A stretch of 6,891 nucleotides of DNA from NCBI GenBank assembly GCA_900554465.1, contig USHF01000078.1:1-6891 (forward strand), written 5' to 3'. This document shows, piece by piece, positions 5,569 through 6,891 of the stretch. The position numbers and the translations under genes were made by a program. This DNA is from an uncultured Collinsella sp. (GTDB taxonomy: Bacteria; Actinomycetota; Coriobacteriia; Coriobacteriales; Coriobacteriaceae). Numbering within the stretch: the stretch's first letter is position 1; every line of letters begins with the position of its first letter. Under the pieces are notes generated by a model, which did not search any database, was not told the origin of the DNA, and saw only the letters and a program-made list of their open reading frames with translations.

Positions 5569-6891
5569 ATGCCTACTGACATCGAAATCGCACGTTCCGT
5601 CACACCGCTGCCCATTACCGAGGTGGCCAAGAACGCCGGTGTCGACGTAAAGCACCTGATTCCGTACGGCTTCGACAAGGCTAAGGTCGACTACTCTCTG
5701 CTTAATGAGCCAACTGATCACCAGGCCAAGCTCGTCCTCGTGACCGCCATCAACCCCACGCCTGCGGGCGAGGGTAAGACCACCACGACCATCGGTCTGG
5801 CCGATGGCCTGCGCCGTCGCGGCGTCAAGAGTGCTGTGGCCCTGCGTGAGCCTTCGCTCGGTCCCGTCTTTGGCGTCAAGGGCGGTGCCGCCGGCGGCGG
5901 CTGGGCGCAGGTCATCCCCATGGAGGACATCAACCTGCACTTTACCGGTGACTTCCACGCTATCGGTGCCGCTAACAACCTGCTGGCCGCCATGCTCGAC
6001 AACCATATTCAGCAGGGCAACCAGCTCGGTATCGATGTTAAGCGCATCACCTGGAAGCGCGTCGTCGACATGAACGACCGTCAGCTGCGCCATGTCATCG
6101 ACGGTATTGGCGGCAAGGCCCAGGGCGTGCCGCGCGAGGACGGCTTCGATATCACCGTTGCCTCCGAGGTCATGGCAATCCTGTGCCTGTCCACGAGCAT
6201 CAATGACCTCAAGGAGCGCCTGGGCGAGATTGTTGTCGGCTACAGCTATGCCGGCGAGCCCGTTCGCGCCCGTGACCTTAAGGCTCAGGGTGCCATGGCG
6301 GCCCTGCTCAAGGATGCGCTCAAGCCCAATCTGGTGCAGACGCTCGAGGGTACGCCCGCGTTTGTCCACGGCGGTCCCTTCGCCAATATTGCCCACGGCT
6401 GCAACTCCATCATGGCCACGCGTATGGCGATGCGCTTTGGCGATGTCGCCATTACCGAGGCCGGCTTCGGTGCCGATCTGGGTGCCGAGAAGTTCCTCGA
6501 CATCAAGTGCCGCATGACGGGCGTTCGCCCCAGCGCCGTCGTGGTCGTCGCGACCGCTCGTGCGCTGAAGTACAACGGTGGCGTCGCCAAGGCCGACCTC
6601 AACGAGGAGAACCTCGAGGCACTCAAGGCCGGCATGCCCAACCTGCTGCGTCACGTCGACAACATCCAGAACGTTTATGGTCTGCCCTGCGTAGTCGCCA
6701 TCAACCGCTTCCCGACGGACACCGAGGCCGAGCTTGCGCTCATCGAGTCCGAGTGTCAGAAGCTCGGCGTCAACGTTAAGCTTTCCGAGGTTTGGGCCAA
6801 GGGCGGCGAGGGCGCGCTCGAGCTTGCCGATGAGGTCATGCGTCTGATTGAGCAGCCGAGCGAGCTCAAGTTTGCCTATGAGGACGGCGCC
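5569..6891 (+). CDS. fhs: Formate-tetrahydrofolate ligase, 3' end cut by window edge
   Basis: Fhs joins formate to tetrahydrofolate using ATP, giving 10-formyl-tetrahydrofolate for purine, formyl-Met and one-carbon metabolism in the cytosol. The frame is open for 441 codons to the last base, out of about 555-560 usual for the family. Seen in order are the nucleotide-binding loop TPAGEGKTTT (64-73), REPSLGPVFGVKGGAAGGG (93-111, the formyl-phosphate region), FTGDFHAIGAANNLLAA (125-141), HGGPFANIAHGCNS, EAGFGADLGAEKF (297-309) and LKYNGG (333-338). No key residue appears changed. AAAGGA at 5557-5562 stands six bases before the ATG, and the N-terminus DIEIARSVTPLPITEVA is typical. It has its own extended -10 promoter, so it is probably transcribed apart from ruvCAB. 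Full-length status cannot be judged here. Confidence 0.96.
   Translation, partial: MPTDIEIARSVTPLPITEVAKNAGVDVKHLIPYGFDKAKVDYSLLNEPTDHQAKLVLVTAINPTPAGEGKTTTTIGLADGLRRRGVKSAVALREPSLGPVFGVKGGAAGGGWAQVIPMEDINLHFTGDFHAIGAANNLLAAMLDNHIQQGNQLGIDVKRITWKRVVDMNDRQLRHVIDGIGGKAQGVPREDGFDITVASEVMAILCLSTSINDLKERLGEIVVGYSYAGEPVRARDLKAQGAMAALLKDALKPNLVQTLEGTPAFVHGGPFANIAHGCNSIMATRMAMRFGDVAITEAGFGADLGAEKFLDIKCRMTGVRPSAVVVVATARALKYNGGVAKADLNEENLEALKAGMPNLLRHVDNIQNVYGLPCVVAINRFPTDTEAELALIESECQKLGVNVKLSEVWAKGGEGALELADEVMRLIEQPSELKFAYEDGA

Noticed and set aside
5506..6654. 382-codon open frame on the - strand opposite fhs
   Set aside because: fhs is unmistakable on the + strand. The antisense frame has low-information composition and no recognised domain, and it would run out through the fhs promoter.

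Overview
The window is a contig end from a GC-rich bacterium (roughly 60 % GC by eye), with all recognised genes on the + strand. The gene content fits an anaerobic gut actinobacterium of the Coriobacteriia, Collinsella-like: a superoxide reductase homologue, formate-tetrahydrofolate ligase, a ruvCAB operon with a GAAC-N4-GTTC LexA box, and GC-biased codon use. That placement is inferred from gene content and style; no marker in the window proves it. Bases 1-53 are not genomic. They are a read-through Illumina Nextera i7 adapter (P7 tail, 8-base index, transposase mosaic end), so genomic sequence starts at 54.

Layout. 54-305 is the 3' end of a SNF2-family helicase gene. 456-818 encodes a small superoxide reductase of the desulfoferrodoxin family that keeps the catalytic iron site but has lost the N-terminal rubredoxin-type cysteines. 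A stem-loop terminator (865-896) separates it from 936-2921, a 661-residue protein built like glutamine-dependent NAD+ synthetase (nitrilase-like plus PP-loop domain). The diagnostic catalytic residues of both domains are replaced, and about 115 residues with a Gly/Gln/Pro-rich tail are added at the C-terminus. It looks like a pseudoenzyme and is the most unusual gene here.

The 294-base gap after it (2922-3215) holds a perfect 12-bp hairpin, then a roughly 100-nt imperfect palindrome that can fold into one long stem, then a promoter whose start region is overlapped by a LexA/SOS box. This promoter leads into ruvC-ruvA-ruvB (3216-5424), with both junctions overlapping as TGATG. The three products form the Holliday-junction resolvasome: RuvA binds the junction, RuvB drives branch migration, RuvC cuts. 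The SOS box implies induction of the whole operon by DNA damage.

After a 144-base gap carrying an extended -10 promoter, fhs (formate-tetrahydrofolate ligase) starts at 5569 and runs off the window end with 441 codons present. No CRISPR array, tRNA, rRNA, insertion sequence or prophage gene was seen.
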